DNA of 64,000 nucleotides from Casuarius casuarius (taxonomy: Eukaryota > Chordata > Aves > Casuariiformes > Casuariidae): contig PTFA01000028.1 in assembly GCA_003342895.1 (NCBI GenBank), positions 4,672,433 to 4,736,432 of the forward strand. Direction: 5' to 3'. The position numbers were made by a program, and so were the translations under genes. Shown here piece after piece: positions 1 to 21,200 of this stretch. The notes beneath the pieces were generated by a model, which ran no database searches, was not told the origin of the DNA, and was given only the letters and a program-made list of their open reading frames with translations. Within the stretch, counting starts at the first letter, position 1. The number at the start of each line of letters is the position of its first letter.

Positions 1-30
1 GTGGTATCATTTTCTTCTATTATTTTCTAG

Positions 31-7557
<7,527 letters not shown>

Positions 7558-8545
7558 CATTAAGGCAAGAAAAACGGACCTCTTGATCTACCAGTTTCAC
7601 TGTGAATCACTTACTAACTTGGTTACAAGAGGGATGGTGTTTTCCTTTCACGTGAACTAAAGACTGCAGCAAGAAGGAAATATTTTATCTGTCACTTTTA
7701 AACTGCTCTAAATTCTACAAAAAAAGATGTTTTCATAAAGGGTATGTAATCCAGAGACGTGTAAGAACTCTTTGGAACTATCATTTAGTGGCAGAAAAAG
7801 TACTTTTAAAGGTAATTTCTACTACTGAATATGCATTAGTCAAATCTTGTAACTGATAGAACTGTATTCACTAACACTTCACACAGCTGTTTCTCAAGCA
7901 GAAGGGTAGTCTAGTCACCAGTAGAAACAGAACAGGTTGACTAATAAGCATAAAAACCTCCCACTTACCTCACATAAATTTGTTCCAACTCTGCATATCT
8001 TCTTAGGCTCTTTGGCCCATAGTTCTAAAAAGAACATGCACAGCAGACCTCTAGCAATCAGATACAGTGAAAAAAATCTGCACCATATAAAACAACTTTG
8101 TTTTTTTATTACACAGGCAGAGTATAAATCTGTCAAAGCACCACCTGTTCTCTCTTTTCCATATAACATCTTGGTATTAGGAGTCAAATTTACTTAAAAT
8201 TGCTTAAATAATGGAGGAAAAGAAGCATGTTCTATATAATTGGTGCCATCTGCATTTTTCTCTGCCTTCTTAAGAGATGTTACTGTGCAAAGTTTTATCA
8301 AATTTTACATATAAACCATTGTGGCAATGAATTGATCAACATCCTTTTTTATAAAGTGGTGTTTGTACACATGATCATCAGTTTTATTAAACCAAAATAA
8401 ATTTTATGACAAGGCCATATATTGTGCTACTTATAGTATGAACCTGTTGCTTTTTAAAAAGAGTTTCCAGGTTATAAATTATATAACAGCATTATAATTT
8501 GTACTGCTTTTTTTCCCTCCTAATAAAATGCTGTTTTGTTTTGTG
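7558..8545 (+). other. PDE8B: PDE8B 3' UTR, probable proximal form
   Basis: This AT-rich sequence follows the stop codon. AATAAA hexamers lie at 8396-8401 and 8522-8527; the second is followed by a T/GT-rich stretch (tgttttgttttgtgatg) suitable for cleavage. Further AATAAA copies at 8733-8738 and 9531-9536 would allow longer forms. The true end cannot be set from sequence alone. Confidence 0.55.
8522..8527 (+). terminator. Candidate PDE8B poly(A) signal AATAAA
   Basis: A canonical hexamer about 965 bases after the stop, with a GT-rich element directly downstream. It is chosen over the hexamer at 8396 because of the better downstream element; both could be used. Confidence 0.5.
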
Positions 8546-10454
8546 ATGTAAAAAGTATTTCAAAAGATGTAAATAAGTTAGAAATTGAACATAGTTTTTC
8601 ATTAGTTTTAAGACATGAAATTTATGCTAAAGCTTCCAAAGCACAAATGCATATTTTTGTACATCTCATTTTAATCACATGCAGAACATGAACATGAGTT
8701 CAAATTTTAGACTATTCTCAGATTTTTGAGTTAATAAATACTAGCAAAACTGCTGATTTTTAACACTGTGCACTCCAGGCTGCAGGTGAGCATGTCAAAG
8801 CTGTGGCTTCAGTTAAGGAGCTGGTTCATTACGCATTAAAAGGAAAAGTCCCAAGATGCACTCTTTACCTCCCTTATGCTATGTCAAGAATTGAACAAGG
8901 TAAAGGAAAAAAAATGGAACTTAGATGGCTGTGGAAGAAAAGTGACAGTGATTGTTGTTTACTGCAGGTAGCTTACATAATGTGCCAACCTTTTTTCTAT
9001 GTTTTGTACCAAATTCCTGAAAAAAAAAGGAAACATTCATAAAATGTATGTGCAGAGAAATGTATATAAGCTATATTTTTGTTAGACTTGTAATAGAACC
9101 TTACTTTTGTCATAGCTAAGGCAGGTTGCTGTGTATTAAAATGCTGCATTGTGTATATTTGAAGAATGGTGTTTTTGGTAAAGTACCTATATTAATTATT
9201 TCTTAATATGTATTTCAACATTTTTCAATGGATTTTTATTCAGATAAGTTGAAACTCTGTTTTTTGTACCATAAACTGTTTGCTTTTATGATTCCTTTAT
9301 TTAGAACTAGTGCTCTCAATGGTTGTATCTTTAATATCCTAATGATTGAACTCTAGCTGCAGCTTGCATTAGAGAAAAGAATTTCACAAATTTTCAAAGC
9401 TTTATCATTAATTTAATTTGTTAAATACAGCATCACTGTAAGACCACAACCATGTAAAATACTTCGGTTCATTATTTTGTCACATTTCTGACACACGGAG
9501 GGAAATGTTAATGGTGGAAGGAACCTAAGAAATAAAGTTCAGCCTCAGTTCTGGTTCATGAGTTAAGGCTTTAATGTGGAATCAGTATATTTGTTGTGAG
9601 ATCCTCCTGTTTCTTCCTCCAGCCAAAGACTAAGCAAAAATGTAATTTGTGTGCAGCGATGTCCTAATGTAGCCAAAGCTGCTTTAAGAGCAGAAGAATC
9701 AGCACAGACTAATTTTAATGTCCCAGTTTTGTCAGGTTTCCTGGACTCTAACCTGTCTACTTGACTAACAGCTAGTTGTTTCATGTTATTGTCAGTGCAC
9801 AGATATTAAAACAGCTTTCTCAGGTTTATATAAATATTAAGGATAAGTGTGATACATACCTTCATGAGATGAAGATATGGAAACTTATTATAGGCTGAAA
9901 AATAAAATTTAAAAGCACACTAGATGGAAGCCATATTTCTAACCTTGTCACCCTAATTCTGCTCACTGTACTTCTCAACAGCAAGTGAAAAAAAAATCTT
10001 ATTTAAAATGAGTTGGCTAATATAGCCTTACTAACGTCATTGTTATGCTCAACATTCACATGTAAAACTTCTTTATTCAATTTAATACTTCTAACGAACT
10101 CAACCACATTTAAAGAAAGAGACCCTTGGGAGATCTATTACCAACTGAGCGTATCTAAGAACAATGGCACTTTTGATAGATGTAAATATATTTTAAGCAT
10201 GTAGGAGTATTTAGGGCTGAATTACATCCCTGTAAAATGCACAATGAGTTTTGTGAACAGAACTGTTCAGTTAAATAGGACTGTTTCTCTACCAGGTATT
10301 CACTTAAAAGCACTCACATAAAAATGAAATAGTTGTTTTTCATGGTATAGGAAGAACAGATAATAAAAAGATGTTCCTTCTCTCTAGTTATAATTGATGA
10401 CAGCATCTCCAGAAAAACTGTTTTATAAACTTTCTCTGTAAAGTTTTAGTAAAA

Positions 10455-10488
10455 ACACATGCACGCGCGCGCGCACGCACACACACAC
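10455..10488. repeat. Alternating purine-pyrimidine tract (Z-DNA-prone)
   Basis: Thirty-four bases alternate strictly between purine and pyrimidine: CA/TG steps flanking a CG-rich core, then (AC)n. Confidence 0.85.
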
Positions 10489-10923
10489 TCACTTTATATG
10501 CAACTAAACAGTTATTTCTCACTTGAAACAAGAAAAAAGCCAGAGAGAAAGTGGTCTCCCTGAGGCTGTACCTTCACAGAGTAGCTAAAAATGCAATGCT
10601 TGCTGATAAAGACCAGATGAAACAATGTATTAGCTACAAGCTGGAAGAATTAACATGCACCTCCCCCCCCGCCCCGGCCCCTGTTTAATAATATACCCAC
10701 AAGGAATGTTATCATCAGTTGTAATTCAGATTTCTTTCCTATGCCAGTCTATAGCTACCTTGAGCAAAGAACATGCAGTTCAAGATTTAAAGCTGAGTTG
10801 TCCTTCCTGAATAGAAAGTAGAGGGGAATTTAACTGTATCTCCACCTGCTTTGTATTTTTTGGAAATGCCATCTTGGGATCTACACTCAACAAATAAGAT
10901 CAGTTGTACAAGTTCACAAAATT

Positions 10924-10968
10924 GGGGGGGGGGGGGGGGGAGTGTGTGTGTGCGCATGCACGTGTATA
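10924..10968. repeat. G17 run followed by a GT/GC alternating tract
   Basis: Seventeen G at 10924-10940, one A, then 27 bases of strict purine-pyrimidine alternation (10942-10968). It lies in the interval between the two convergent genes. Confidence 0.85.
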
Positions 10969-11190
10969 AAAATCTCCCAAAATGTTACCATCCCTCTGCT
11001 CTGCCTTCCAAGGGATGATTATGGTAGGAATCAAGAGGCAATGCCTGGATTCCCGGGGGGGGGACAACACCCACAGGGCTAGGGAAGCAAATCTAAAAGG
11101 CTCTTCGGTTTCTTCTCGGAAGCTGGCACTTCCTCCTTTTGCTTCTACCCTTGTCAGGATCAGCTTATTCCTTTGTTTTAATTGGGGTTA

Positions 11191-11204
11191 TTTATTTATT
11201 TATT
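11191..11204 (-). terminator. Cluster of WDR41 poly(A) signals
   Basis: Plus strand tttatttatttatt reads as three overlapping AATAAA on the - strand, about 860 bases after the WDR41 stop. Confidence 0.5.
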
Positions 11205-11245
11205 TTTATGCCTACTTAGCTTTGTAGATTACTTCTCAGAACTTC

Positions 11246-11266
11246 AAAAAAAAAAAAAAAAAAAAG
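11246..11266. repeat. A21 homopolymer
   Basis: Uninterrupted A-run on the + strand (T-run on the WDR41 strand), about 50 bases from the TTTATT cluster at 11191-11204. No flanking target-site duplication or gene-derived sequence was seen. Confidence 0.85.
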
Positions 11267-12057
11267 CCTTGTGTACTTGAAGGCTTTATATTTTTCAACT
11301 TTAAAATATTATTTGTCCTTACAAACTTTGTGCAGATTTCTCCGCACTCAGGCTTCAGCTGAGAATTTAGCATTCAGCTGGCAGACGTGTTTTGGCTGTA
11401 AGTGAACACACTAACCCCTGCTGCCTATGGAAGTATTTTACATCCAATACAATCCAGTGGGGCCAGTGCTTGTTGTTGTTGTTGTTTTTTAATTAGAGAC
11501 AAATTAATTAGATGAATGCACTATAGAAAGACTAAGCTAAACCAATCACACTTCATGATAGACATAGTAATGGTGCTAATATAAGCTCCACTGTAGATTA
11601 ACCCACAGTAAAACTACACCTGCTGCAAACTAGCAGTATCTTTATACTACTACATTTTACCAAAAAATCAAAACCTCACAAACTGATATTGCCCACATTT
11701 CTTTCTTCCTCTTACCCTTGGTGCAGGATAGCAACTTCAAATGCAAACATTAAAACTATTTAACAGTCTTTTTTGTAGATATTTAAGTCTTAGCCATCAG
11801 TGACTAAAATCTAGCTTTAAGAAATAAATTACATAAAGCAGGAAGCCTCAGATTTGCTGACAGAAAAAGCCAAGTAAGCTTTAACCTGCAAAATTCTCCT
11901 TTGAGAAGAATAGCAGCAACTAACAAAAATACTAATTTAACATACGACATTAAATGTAAACCTTAATGATAGTCACTTTCTAGTAGTTCAGACTTCCCTT
12001 CACACTCACATTTAATGCAGATCCAGTTTATGTATATTTACCCTGTATTCAAGTAAC

Positions 12058-12210
12058 TTAGAATTTGAGCTGTGAACCACCATTTTGTGCCAATTTCTGA
12101 AATAATGTTACACTGCGGAGTCTAGATTCCCGTTCACCATCCTTCCACAAAATAACAAGATGGTCAGCAGAGCACGTAGCCAGTCCTAGTTCACCAAAGT
12201 ACAGGAACAT
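12058..12210 (-). CDS. WDR41: WDR41 last coding exon and stop
   Basis: Acceptor gtttttttgcag, then 50 codons starting MFLYFGELGLATCSADHLVI, then LWKDGERESRLRSVTLFQKL and a short polar tail ending QLKF, stop TAA at 12060-12058. Confidence 0.95.
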   Translation of the reverse strand: MFLYFGELGLATCSADHLVILWKDGERESRLRSVTLFQKLAQNGGSQLKF

Positions 12211-15200
12211 CTGCAAAAAAACCCATAACTTGCTTAAAGCGTAGATTACAGCTGGACTAAAATGCATGAAATGAAACAGATGTCTGAAACAGTTCTGTTT
12301 GAAGTTGAACATCAAGTATGCAAAATTGCAACACATACTGTTTGCAGTCTGCAAAAAAATCCAATACCCAACTAGAATTTCTATAGCATTCACGTGTAAA
12401 TCTATGCACAGAGTCCTCAGGCATCAGTCATTGCCTGAGTTCAATGAGGACTTTAAGTCACTATATGTTATTCTTTTCACACTGGACTAAATATATCACA
12501 CGATCATGTGTTATTGTTGGTCATTAAGTTTCTTGTGAATTTAGAAGGGCCCAAAGCTCAGGTCTCCCACACAGCTCTGCAGTGATAGACATATTACCAG
12601 CCTCCAGAGCCACAAAGTCATAAGTTATAGCTCTTTAAGAAGAATCACTTCTGAAATTACATTAATAAGTGATACTCACTTTTCCTTGCTCTTACTAAAG
12701 CTGACTTACCTGCACAGCTGATGAATGACCAATCAAATCACCAACTAACTCCAAGAAATACATAGTTGTGTTCTCCTGTGTCTTCTTAGCAGCTTGGTTT
12801 GCCTGCTTGTTTGCCCTTCCAAATCCCCACATGTTGAAAAACCCTGGAAAAAGAGTAAATCCTTCCTTTTATTTGGCAATAATCACAAATACAGTTTCTT
12901 TCCTCGAGCTCAAAAGAGAACTATGAGAGTCACAACTCAAAAAGCAGGACAGGCTGTACAGCAAAATGACAGAAGATTTTTACTATGCAGCATTTCTACA
13001 TCTGGATTATTCATCTCATGGGGTAAGGGAAATTTAGCTACTTTGTTCCTTGTCCTTACTAAACTTGATAGGGCAAGCATGTTGAATTACTCACCTGGAT
13101 GACACAAGACACGGATTTAGCAAGAAATCCAGGAACTGCCTATATGAACTAACTGAACAGCAAGAGCAGCTACAGGACAGCGATGTTTACTTTTGCTCTG
13201 TCCTCCTAAACTGACTGGTTGTCACTTGTGCAAAGATGAGGAGAAAAATAAGGCACCGATCTCTCACCTATGTGTCCTGCACTAATGCATTAGAATGCTG
13301 GCTTATGGGTAACAAGCAGGTTTCTGATGCTGAATCCCTGTTTTTATACTGCCCACGTTCTCCTTCAGATTTAAAACAATCACCCAAACTGGAGTGTAAA
13401 GATAGCCTTCTGCATGTTCCACTAAGGCTGCAGGAAGATACGCATCTGTGCCCAAGCCTCCTCCACAAGAACTGTGTAACTATACTGACAGAAGCAGGAA
13501 AGTTGGGTGCTGTACACAGTGCAACTCAGACCTCCTTCCTGGCTTTACCTCGGCACACAAAACAAGAGGTGTGCTAAACCATGGCCCTGATGCAAGGGAG
13601 ATACCAGAGATGAACAATTACTTAGGGGATTCCTTAAAAAGAAAACAGCAAATCAACAGCAGTTCACCCATCTCAGTGCTGTATATGGTTTCTTTCAAAT
13701 CTCTCTCTCCAATTCTGAAAGTTCTAGACATCCCATGTGAAACCAAATGCCATGTCACAATAAGAAGCTGAGCTGTACAGATCAGCTGTGATTGGCAATA
13801 CTGGGGATAGAACATCCCAAAAAAGCGTTTCTAAATCAACCCAGACAGTAAAAAAAGATTTGCAAGAACACTAGCATTAGACAAGATCCTTGCAAAAATT
13901 ACTATCAGCTGGTGGGCAGCCAGCCAGACTAAATGCATCCAGAAATTATACACATCTCTAATAAAAATCCTAGAAGACAGAGAAAAACAGCTCATGATTG
14001 TTCCCAGTCACACGGTACAGGTGGCTCCGATTGCGCTGTCCAGAGCATCTGTCCAAGACCCCTACGACCAGTGCCCAGCACAGCTGCTGGCCTAGTCATA
14101 GGCTAGCAAGCACTATGCAGGCAATGTCTGCATGCAGAAGTGCTTCCTAAATCACAAGCAGCTAGTAGCGAGGACTGCAACATCCAGAGGTAGTATGCAA
14201 GTAAGGCTGTGCAGACCCTCAAAGGGAGTCCCAGTGTTATTCCAAGTTCAGGAAGGAGATATGGAAAACATGTTTTTCTGTGCCAACTGCTCATTTGCAA
14301 ACCTGTCTTTAGTTTTCTTCAAAAGCTCTTACAGTCTTTACTCTTGCATGCTAGAGTATCCTGGCTACACTAGCACTCTAAGTACGAGGATACAAGTAGA
14401 TCAAGGTTTGTAGGGAGAGGTAATAATTTTCATTAGACCAGCTGATAAAACTGGAAACTCTAGATAAGCTTTATGGCACACAACTGCTTCACTCAGATTT
14501 TGTAGCTTCCCAAATCAGACCTGGAGAGCTTGTTTGCCCAACATCCTGTTTAGTTTCCCACCCACACCTGCATCAGTTGGTCTAACACAAGACATTAGCT
14601 CTTCTGAAAGAACCTGCAAGCCTTTCTGCCATTGAATAATGAGTTCACTACTCTTTTATACATGCTCTTTCCCCGCCACCACTATGGGCAAACCTGTTGG
14701 AACCGGCTCAGCTGGTAGCTGCTGCTTTTCTCGGAGCTCCCAAATGCGAACACTGCCATCTTCTGAACAGGATATCAGCTGCCTATCAAAACAGTTAATA
14801 AGGAGCACTAACTCAGATACTCATCTGTGCAAGTCACCTTGTGAAGTTTCTATAAAAGGCACAGCAAGTTCCTCAGGTTCTACACAAGTTTATTACAACT
14901 CTTAAAATGTAGCAGGATGGCCAGATTTTTCATATAAAACAAACTGTATTTGTAGTATGAGAAACTACAATGGACTTGGAAAATAAGTGGGGGGAAAAAT
15001 ACACATTTTCTATCTCATTTTAAAAGCATATTGCTCTGTAAAACAAAAGAGCCTAGACTCTGCAAACACAGACACACAAACTGACTCTAGCAAGCTTACA
15101 TATGTTAACGTTATATGTTAACAGCTTAGAACAGCATATATATTTGCAAGATAAACACCCTAGTTTTTATTTTCTGATAGACTTCCTATATAAAACAAAA

Positions 15201-18200
15201 GTATAAAGGGATCTAACATCACAACCATTAGATTATATATATGTAGCAAGTTGGCAATTTTGTTTTGATGAATTTGTATCTCGGCTGTCAAAAATAAGTT
15301 CTAGTCAGAAATCTGGCACTAACGAAAAAAGACTGGAAGTTATTATTTTCTGTTAATACATTTTGACTGTTCCGAAATGTTTAGTGAAAAATATTTAATG
15401 AAGCTGCCGTAGGCCTTTGTGTTGCTTTATAGAAGTAAAATGCCATTAAGCTATATTTTCACAGTGTAGACAAAAGTGTTTTACTAAGTCTGATTTTTGA
15501 AAATAGGAAAGCTATTTTTCTTTGAACTTGTGCATCAGGCACACTGGATTATGTTATTTCACATTGAATTACAACAATATATTTTTAAAAATCAGCTCAA
15601 ACAAGCTCTATCTAATAAAAGCAGATCAAACTAAAGATCAAGCCCCCTACACTAGAAATTAGATGCAGCTCTGCAGACTGTCTCTAGCCACACTTCCAAG
15701 TCCTGCATTTCTTTACTGCATTACAAAATGTACCGTAACTTGTACCTGTTTGGAAGTTTTGCAATGTGCAGTACAGAGGAGTCATGAGCAGTTTTCTGGC
15801 AGGCAATCACACGCTTCATTTGAAGACTATATACGTATATGCCTTTCCCAACAGCAGCAAACACACACTGGAAAGAAAATTCAATGGAACAGCTTACAGA
15901 AACAGACACTGAAATATCACCCTGCCAGTAATGGAATTCCAGTGGTGCTATGACATCATCTAGCCATCATTATCTGGCTTTTTTCCGTCCTCATGCTACT
16001 GCTTTACCCTACACATATGGAAACAGCAAGTTACAGAAAAAGCATGGATGTTTAGGAAACAACGGGTACTCCGCTACACTCTAAGCAGTTGTTTCATCTT
16101 TATATTTTTTTCCTGTATCTAAGTCTAAGAATAAACCAAGGATACCAAAAAAAAAAGTTTCTGCAAGTAAATATTTATAGTCTCATACTGAAACAATACT
16201 CTGGGTATACAATCAGTATACACAATAAATATTTGGTACGAAACATGGGAGTGCAAAACACTCCCATTCAGTACATTTTTGGTTTTTTGGACATACCTTG
16301 TTTAGGTGATTACATGCTGGATCTTCTCCCTGAATGGCCTGCTTCCATCTGTTCAGCCTTGACACTAATGGCTCATAAGCAGTTCACACTACACACTTGT
16401 CAACATTCTGTAAAAGGAGTGTCTGCTAATCCCGTCTCTTTGGCTAAAACTTCCTTTATATATTCAATAGTGTTTTGACAGACACTGGTTCAACTCTCTT
16501 TGTCCATGTTTTCATTTCTTATGCACATCTGGGGTGGGAGCTTTGATAACTCTGAAATTAAGCTCAGATTTCAAATAGCACTCCCTCAACAAAGGAAAAA
16601 ACACGGAGCCTGTTTTAATTATTTTCCCAATTTTTGTGTGAGGGTCAGTTCAATGGCCTTCGTCATCATCTTTCATCAGCCTTTTCTCTCTACCAGCCTT
16701 CCACTTTGAGACAGGCTCCTAAGTTTTAAATAGCATGATTGCTCTGCAAAAGGTGCTTTCATTTACACAACCTGGCAAAGCCCTGGTTATCTCACCCCCT
16801 AGAAAAATAACAGGTGTCGGAGCATGAATTGTACACAGATCTTAATAGGCAAGCTAAAAACACATACACACCTATCAGGGCAGCAAATGCACTCCTTAGC
16901 ACTCTTTCTTAGTAGTGCAGAGCCTTTTCACCAACCCATCTGTTTCTGCATGATGTTTTGCCTACAAGCTCCGTGCCAAATTAGATGAGTTCACCTTCTC
17001 TAACTACTTAACTACCAAGCCTGCCAACAGAGTTCCTAACAGAGAATCACTTTTTTTCTTTTTTTTTTTTTTGTGAAGAACAGTGTTACTGCTTTAGATA
17101 GCTAGTAACAAAGTAATTCATCATAGGAATCCATTTCTTCCCCACTTTTTAAAGGGGAATTTCACAATACAGACAGATCTCTCCTACAAGCACCTTCTAT
17201 TTCAAGATACCACACTAGAACCACCTTTTCTTCCTACCACTCAATAGTTGGAAATAGATAAAAATATACTCAAAAACTCATGGGCAGAAAAGCTCTGCAG
17301 CAACTTGTTCAGGTAACCACTACAAAGGGAAGAGAGTCATGAGGCGGCCCCAGATCCCACATTCAATGTTTTAACTACTTCTAAACTTCCCAAACAGCTT
17401 TTTCCCTACAAGCAATTTTTTTCTCCCTTAAATCTCATCTTGCAGATTTCAAGCAGGGGCTCAGAATGTTTTGAAGCCAAATCGTAGAACTTCTTCAGAA
17501 CAAGATCACCTCGTTGCTCTTTCAAGAGTTAAGCACCCAGGACAGAAGTAGAGGAGATGCTACCTTTAAAGACAACTATGCCTCTTTTTTTCCCCCTCAA
17601 TGCTTCTCTCTCCAGTGTTTTAGGGCTGCTCTTTTCATAAAGAGACAACTGCACTGAGTGACCATTCAGCCCTCAGCATACATTCGGGCTTTTCCACAAT
17701 TTTTACTCTGTGATAGCTCACTTCACTGAATGCATTTCCAGGAATCTCTTAATCATTCCCCAGCAATGCACCTACAGGCCCCAGAACAGAATCTCACTGT
17801 ACCCCAACAACAAAGCATCTTCTCTTGCACCACTAACAGTTGGTAACATTTCACAAAAGTAAATAACAACCTGAGGATTCTTAAATGTTTCCAGAACAAT
17901 AACTGGGTTCTGCCTAAACATTGTGACCAAGCACTCCTGGATTATCTCCAAGACATGATTACAGTAGACTCCGCATTTTGGACCCATCTTTGTGCTCTTT
18001 ACAATTAAGTATACTGCTCAAGCCTGTCTGAGCAGAAGCAGCAGGATTTATTTACTACTGTGCACAGACTGTAAATATGCCTATTGTTTAATTCATTTTA
18101 TAGTACCCTCAGCTGTAACTGTCCAAGAGGGGCATATTTTGGAAACTGCAATTCCAGAACCATGGATTAAGAAAGATGTATGCCATCAAAACACACACCT

Positions 18201-21200
18201 CTTCTTAATATCTTTCCAGTGGTACTGTAAACAACTAATACATCTTCTTTTGTCAGTCAAAAACAAAAGCTGTTGTGACAGTCCATTATGTTAGTTCTCA
18301 GACCATCAACATCTTATAACCTTGATTTGGCTCAATGACCAAAATTTTAAATAAAAACTGCTGATTGTATTAAAATAGTTATGCACATTTTAAATAATCC
18401 TCTTTCATTACTCACTGCAACAACCAAACTGAAAATACAAAATTAAAACACTCAGCCTTCTATGGTAAGGCCATGCTGGCTTGCTCAGAGTAGTCTCTGT
18501 TTAAAGCTTTTTACCTCCTCATCAGATGTTAAGTGTTGAACTGAAGTTTCATTTGGGCTTTGGGATAACTTTATTTCTGGCTGTGCATCTGTGTGGAGAG
18601 AAGAGTCCCAGAATTTGCACTCGGATGCTTGCTTTGTCCAGTCAAGTGCATCCCAAACTATTAATTCACCCACATGAGAACCTGTCACAAAAGTCAAATC
18701 TAGAAAAAAACAACACATAAAAATCATGTGATATAAAGAATCCACTTCACATAAGGTTACAGCCCTAGAAAATTATAGTAAGTGAGCCCATTTCAGAGTG
18801 AAGCTATTTAGAATGTATAGTATTTAACCAACTGGACAAAATCCTCTCCCCTTGAGTAAAAACTCATTTGATTACCTGGCACACCTTAAATCAGCAAAAG
18901 GAAATCAGCTCTCTCCTGCAAAATTAAAACTAGCACGGAGAATATTCACCTGCCACAACACACAGTATGGCAAAGGCAAGGAACACCAGCAGAATTATGT
19001 ACAAGTATTGTGAAGTTCATTTGTTGCCCACATGCAAAATCGTTCTATTCCTTGGACCAGTAGGTAGGTCAGCAGCTCTTGGGTGCAACAAACAAAGTAT
19101 ATCTTTGCCATGGTAAGAAATACAGATCAGAAACTAAAGAGGTGAGTTAACGGCAGGACTGAAGTAGCTTCCCACAAATTTGTTAATCACACATAGAAAG
19201 GAACTGCTCCAGCAATACAGTAGATAGCACACTGCCTTAATGGAAACACACAAAACCCCAGAAACTACTATCATAGAATACAAGCCTTCTTTTTAGCTGT
19301 CCTCACTGTACCACAGTCCCTTTGTCAACCTGGCTGACACAAAAAAGCCAAGGACAAAGGTACGCTCTCCATCCCACAGGGAATAACCTGTCCTGGGCTC
19401 AGAGGGAGCTCCAGAGAAAGACAAAAAAGATCCCAAAGTAGAAGGGGTACTTGTAGTAGGGCAGACACAGGAGATGTTAAAAAAGGAAGAGAATTTCAGG
19501 TAATAGGTCAGTATTGCCCTAAGGAGGAGTTTCAGACTGCATCAGCTTTCAGATCCTCTAAATAGTGGATATATATGCAGGCCCACATCCTCTCACCCAA
19601 AACTTTCAGTTATTTTGGACTACAATTGCAAAGGGACATAGCTGTATATATTAAATTTTAGATATCAAAAGGAACAAAACAAACAAAAAGAACATTTTAA
19701 ACTTTCCCAACAGGAAGACCAGCTGGAGTTCTATTCCTGTCACTGACATTGCCTTTTTTGAGCCAATTCTAAATCATAATCTGCCTGGTTTCATTTCACC
19801 ACTAATACATAGGTAAAGCCATTACATGTTTACATTTCACTACCTTTGTAGCTACACAGGAAGGTTCATCTACTAGTTAGGAAGTTTCATTCCAGTTACG
19901 AGTCTGGTCACAACAAAAACATCATAGTTGAAATATTCCACTGACAACTAACAACACTACTAATAAGTCGCCAATCTTACCATTGACACTGACCAACGAC
20001 AAGATGTTATCCTGATGGTCAACAAGGCGTTTTACTTCGAGGACATTCCAACCTTCAGGTCTATCAATCAACCTAAAAATGACTTCAGAGATGGACAGAA
20101 AAATTGTCTAAATAAGCTTTATCATCCAGAGTAAAATGTAGTTATGTTTAGATTAGTTATGTTTAATTAAAACACATCTTTTTAGATAGTCACAAACTAA
20201 AGCTTATTATAAGTGAGAGTGCAAGATGTACAAGGCAGCTTACAACAATCTCTTTAACTGGTTTCCTCATAACATGCAAAGAACATTTTTCAAAGAATTT
20301 CTTGAAAAAGCTGTTTTACAGTCTCAAGTAAAAATTCAGATACTTTAAAAATTAATATAGGATTTTCATTTTTAACTACTATAAAACTGGAATCACTTAT
20401 GGTGCTATTATTAACATCTCTCATTACTACAACTACAGGTTAAAACATTTCAGCCTAGTAATTTTGGAATTCAGAGAATCAATCAACATCACAAGCTGTA
20501 GAAAACAGAAGTCAAAATGATTAGATTTTTTATTGATAAATAATCTAAAAAAGAAACATCTTTCTTAAGCACTTCATCTGACTGATTTATAATATTCAAA
20601 AGGATGCAATATCCTCTAATAAGTCCATCAAATTTTCCAGGAATTAAGGCTTTATTTTAACCAGCCCTGGAATTTCATTTATGCAGTCTCGAGGGGACTA
20701 TAAAAGAACCGTGGGAAGTTCAGATGAAAGTTTACATTAAATACCAAAGTCTAAACACAAGAAGTCTATTTTTATTTTGCTCCCGATTCTTTGATTGGAA
20801 CACCAGATTGCTGAGTATTTAAACATATTGAGCAAAATCTGTTGCTTTGTTGACTCAGTGTATACTTGACCTCCTGGAATTTTTTCCATATTCTGATCTC
20901 TGAATGCTTTCATAAAATACTCTCATTTTCAACAACCCTCCACACTGACAACTAGCAAGAGATTCACAGTTTGCATACCTAGAAAAGCCTCCCTCTGAGT
21001 GAGCATCAGAAACCATCACATTGTCTCATTATATTCTTGGTATTATTTCATTGGCAGTATCTTGCACTCACGATCTTGGAATAAGGATGCTCTAGGGAAG
21101 CCTAGTAAGTGCAGAGTCAAACTGGGGAAGTAATCTGACAGCTCAGATAGTGAGTTCCAGACATTCTCCTGAAGGAGAAATGCAGGTCTCCACAATCAGA

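Larger units (their letters stand above)
8546..11179. other. Interval between the convergent PDE8B and WDR41 3' ends
   Basis: No gene is supported. The stretch is AT-rich and may include an extended PDE8B 3' UTR up to the AATAAA at 9531-9536. It contains two alternating purine-pyrimidine tracts, a 17-base G-run, a C-rich patch at 10661-10680 and a short G-run near 11055. Small open frames here have no recognisable product. Confidence 0.6.
11180..12057 (-). other. WDR41: WDR41 3' UTR, probable extent
   Basis: It follows the TAA stop on the - strand. Three overlapping AATAAA hexamers on that strand (plus-strand TTTATT at 11191-11204) are the strongest candidate end. ATTAAA variants at 12011-12016 and 11488-11493 could give shorter transcripts. 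The end is inferred, not demonstrated. Confidence 0.5.

Noticed and set aside
9490..9550. Possible CR1 fragment ('ggaaggaacctaagaaataaag')
   Set aside because: Only about 20 bases resemble the CR1 tail and the match does not continue, so it was not annotated.
11246..11266. A21 run as the tail of a processed retrogene
   Set aside because: No gene-like sequence precedes it and no flanking direct repeats were seen.
12794..13577. Overlapping 102-113 codon open frames on the + strand near WDR41 exon 12
   Set aside because: They lie antisense to or within WDR41 intron 11 and exon 12, and show no motif or splice support.
20072..20072. WDR41 exon 8 starting after tcatttttag
   Set aside because: The join to exon 7 would be out of frame and would lose the IIFR residues. 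The acceptor ten bases upstream restores both.
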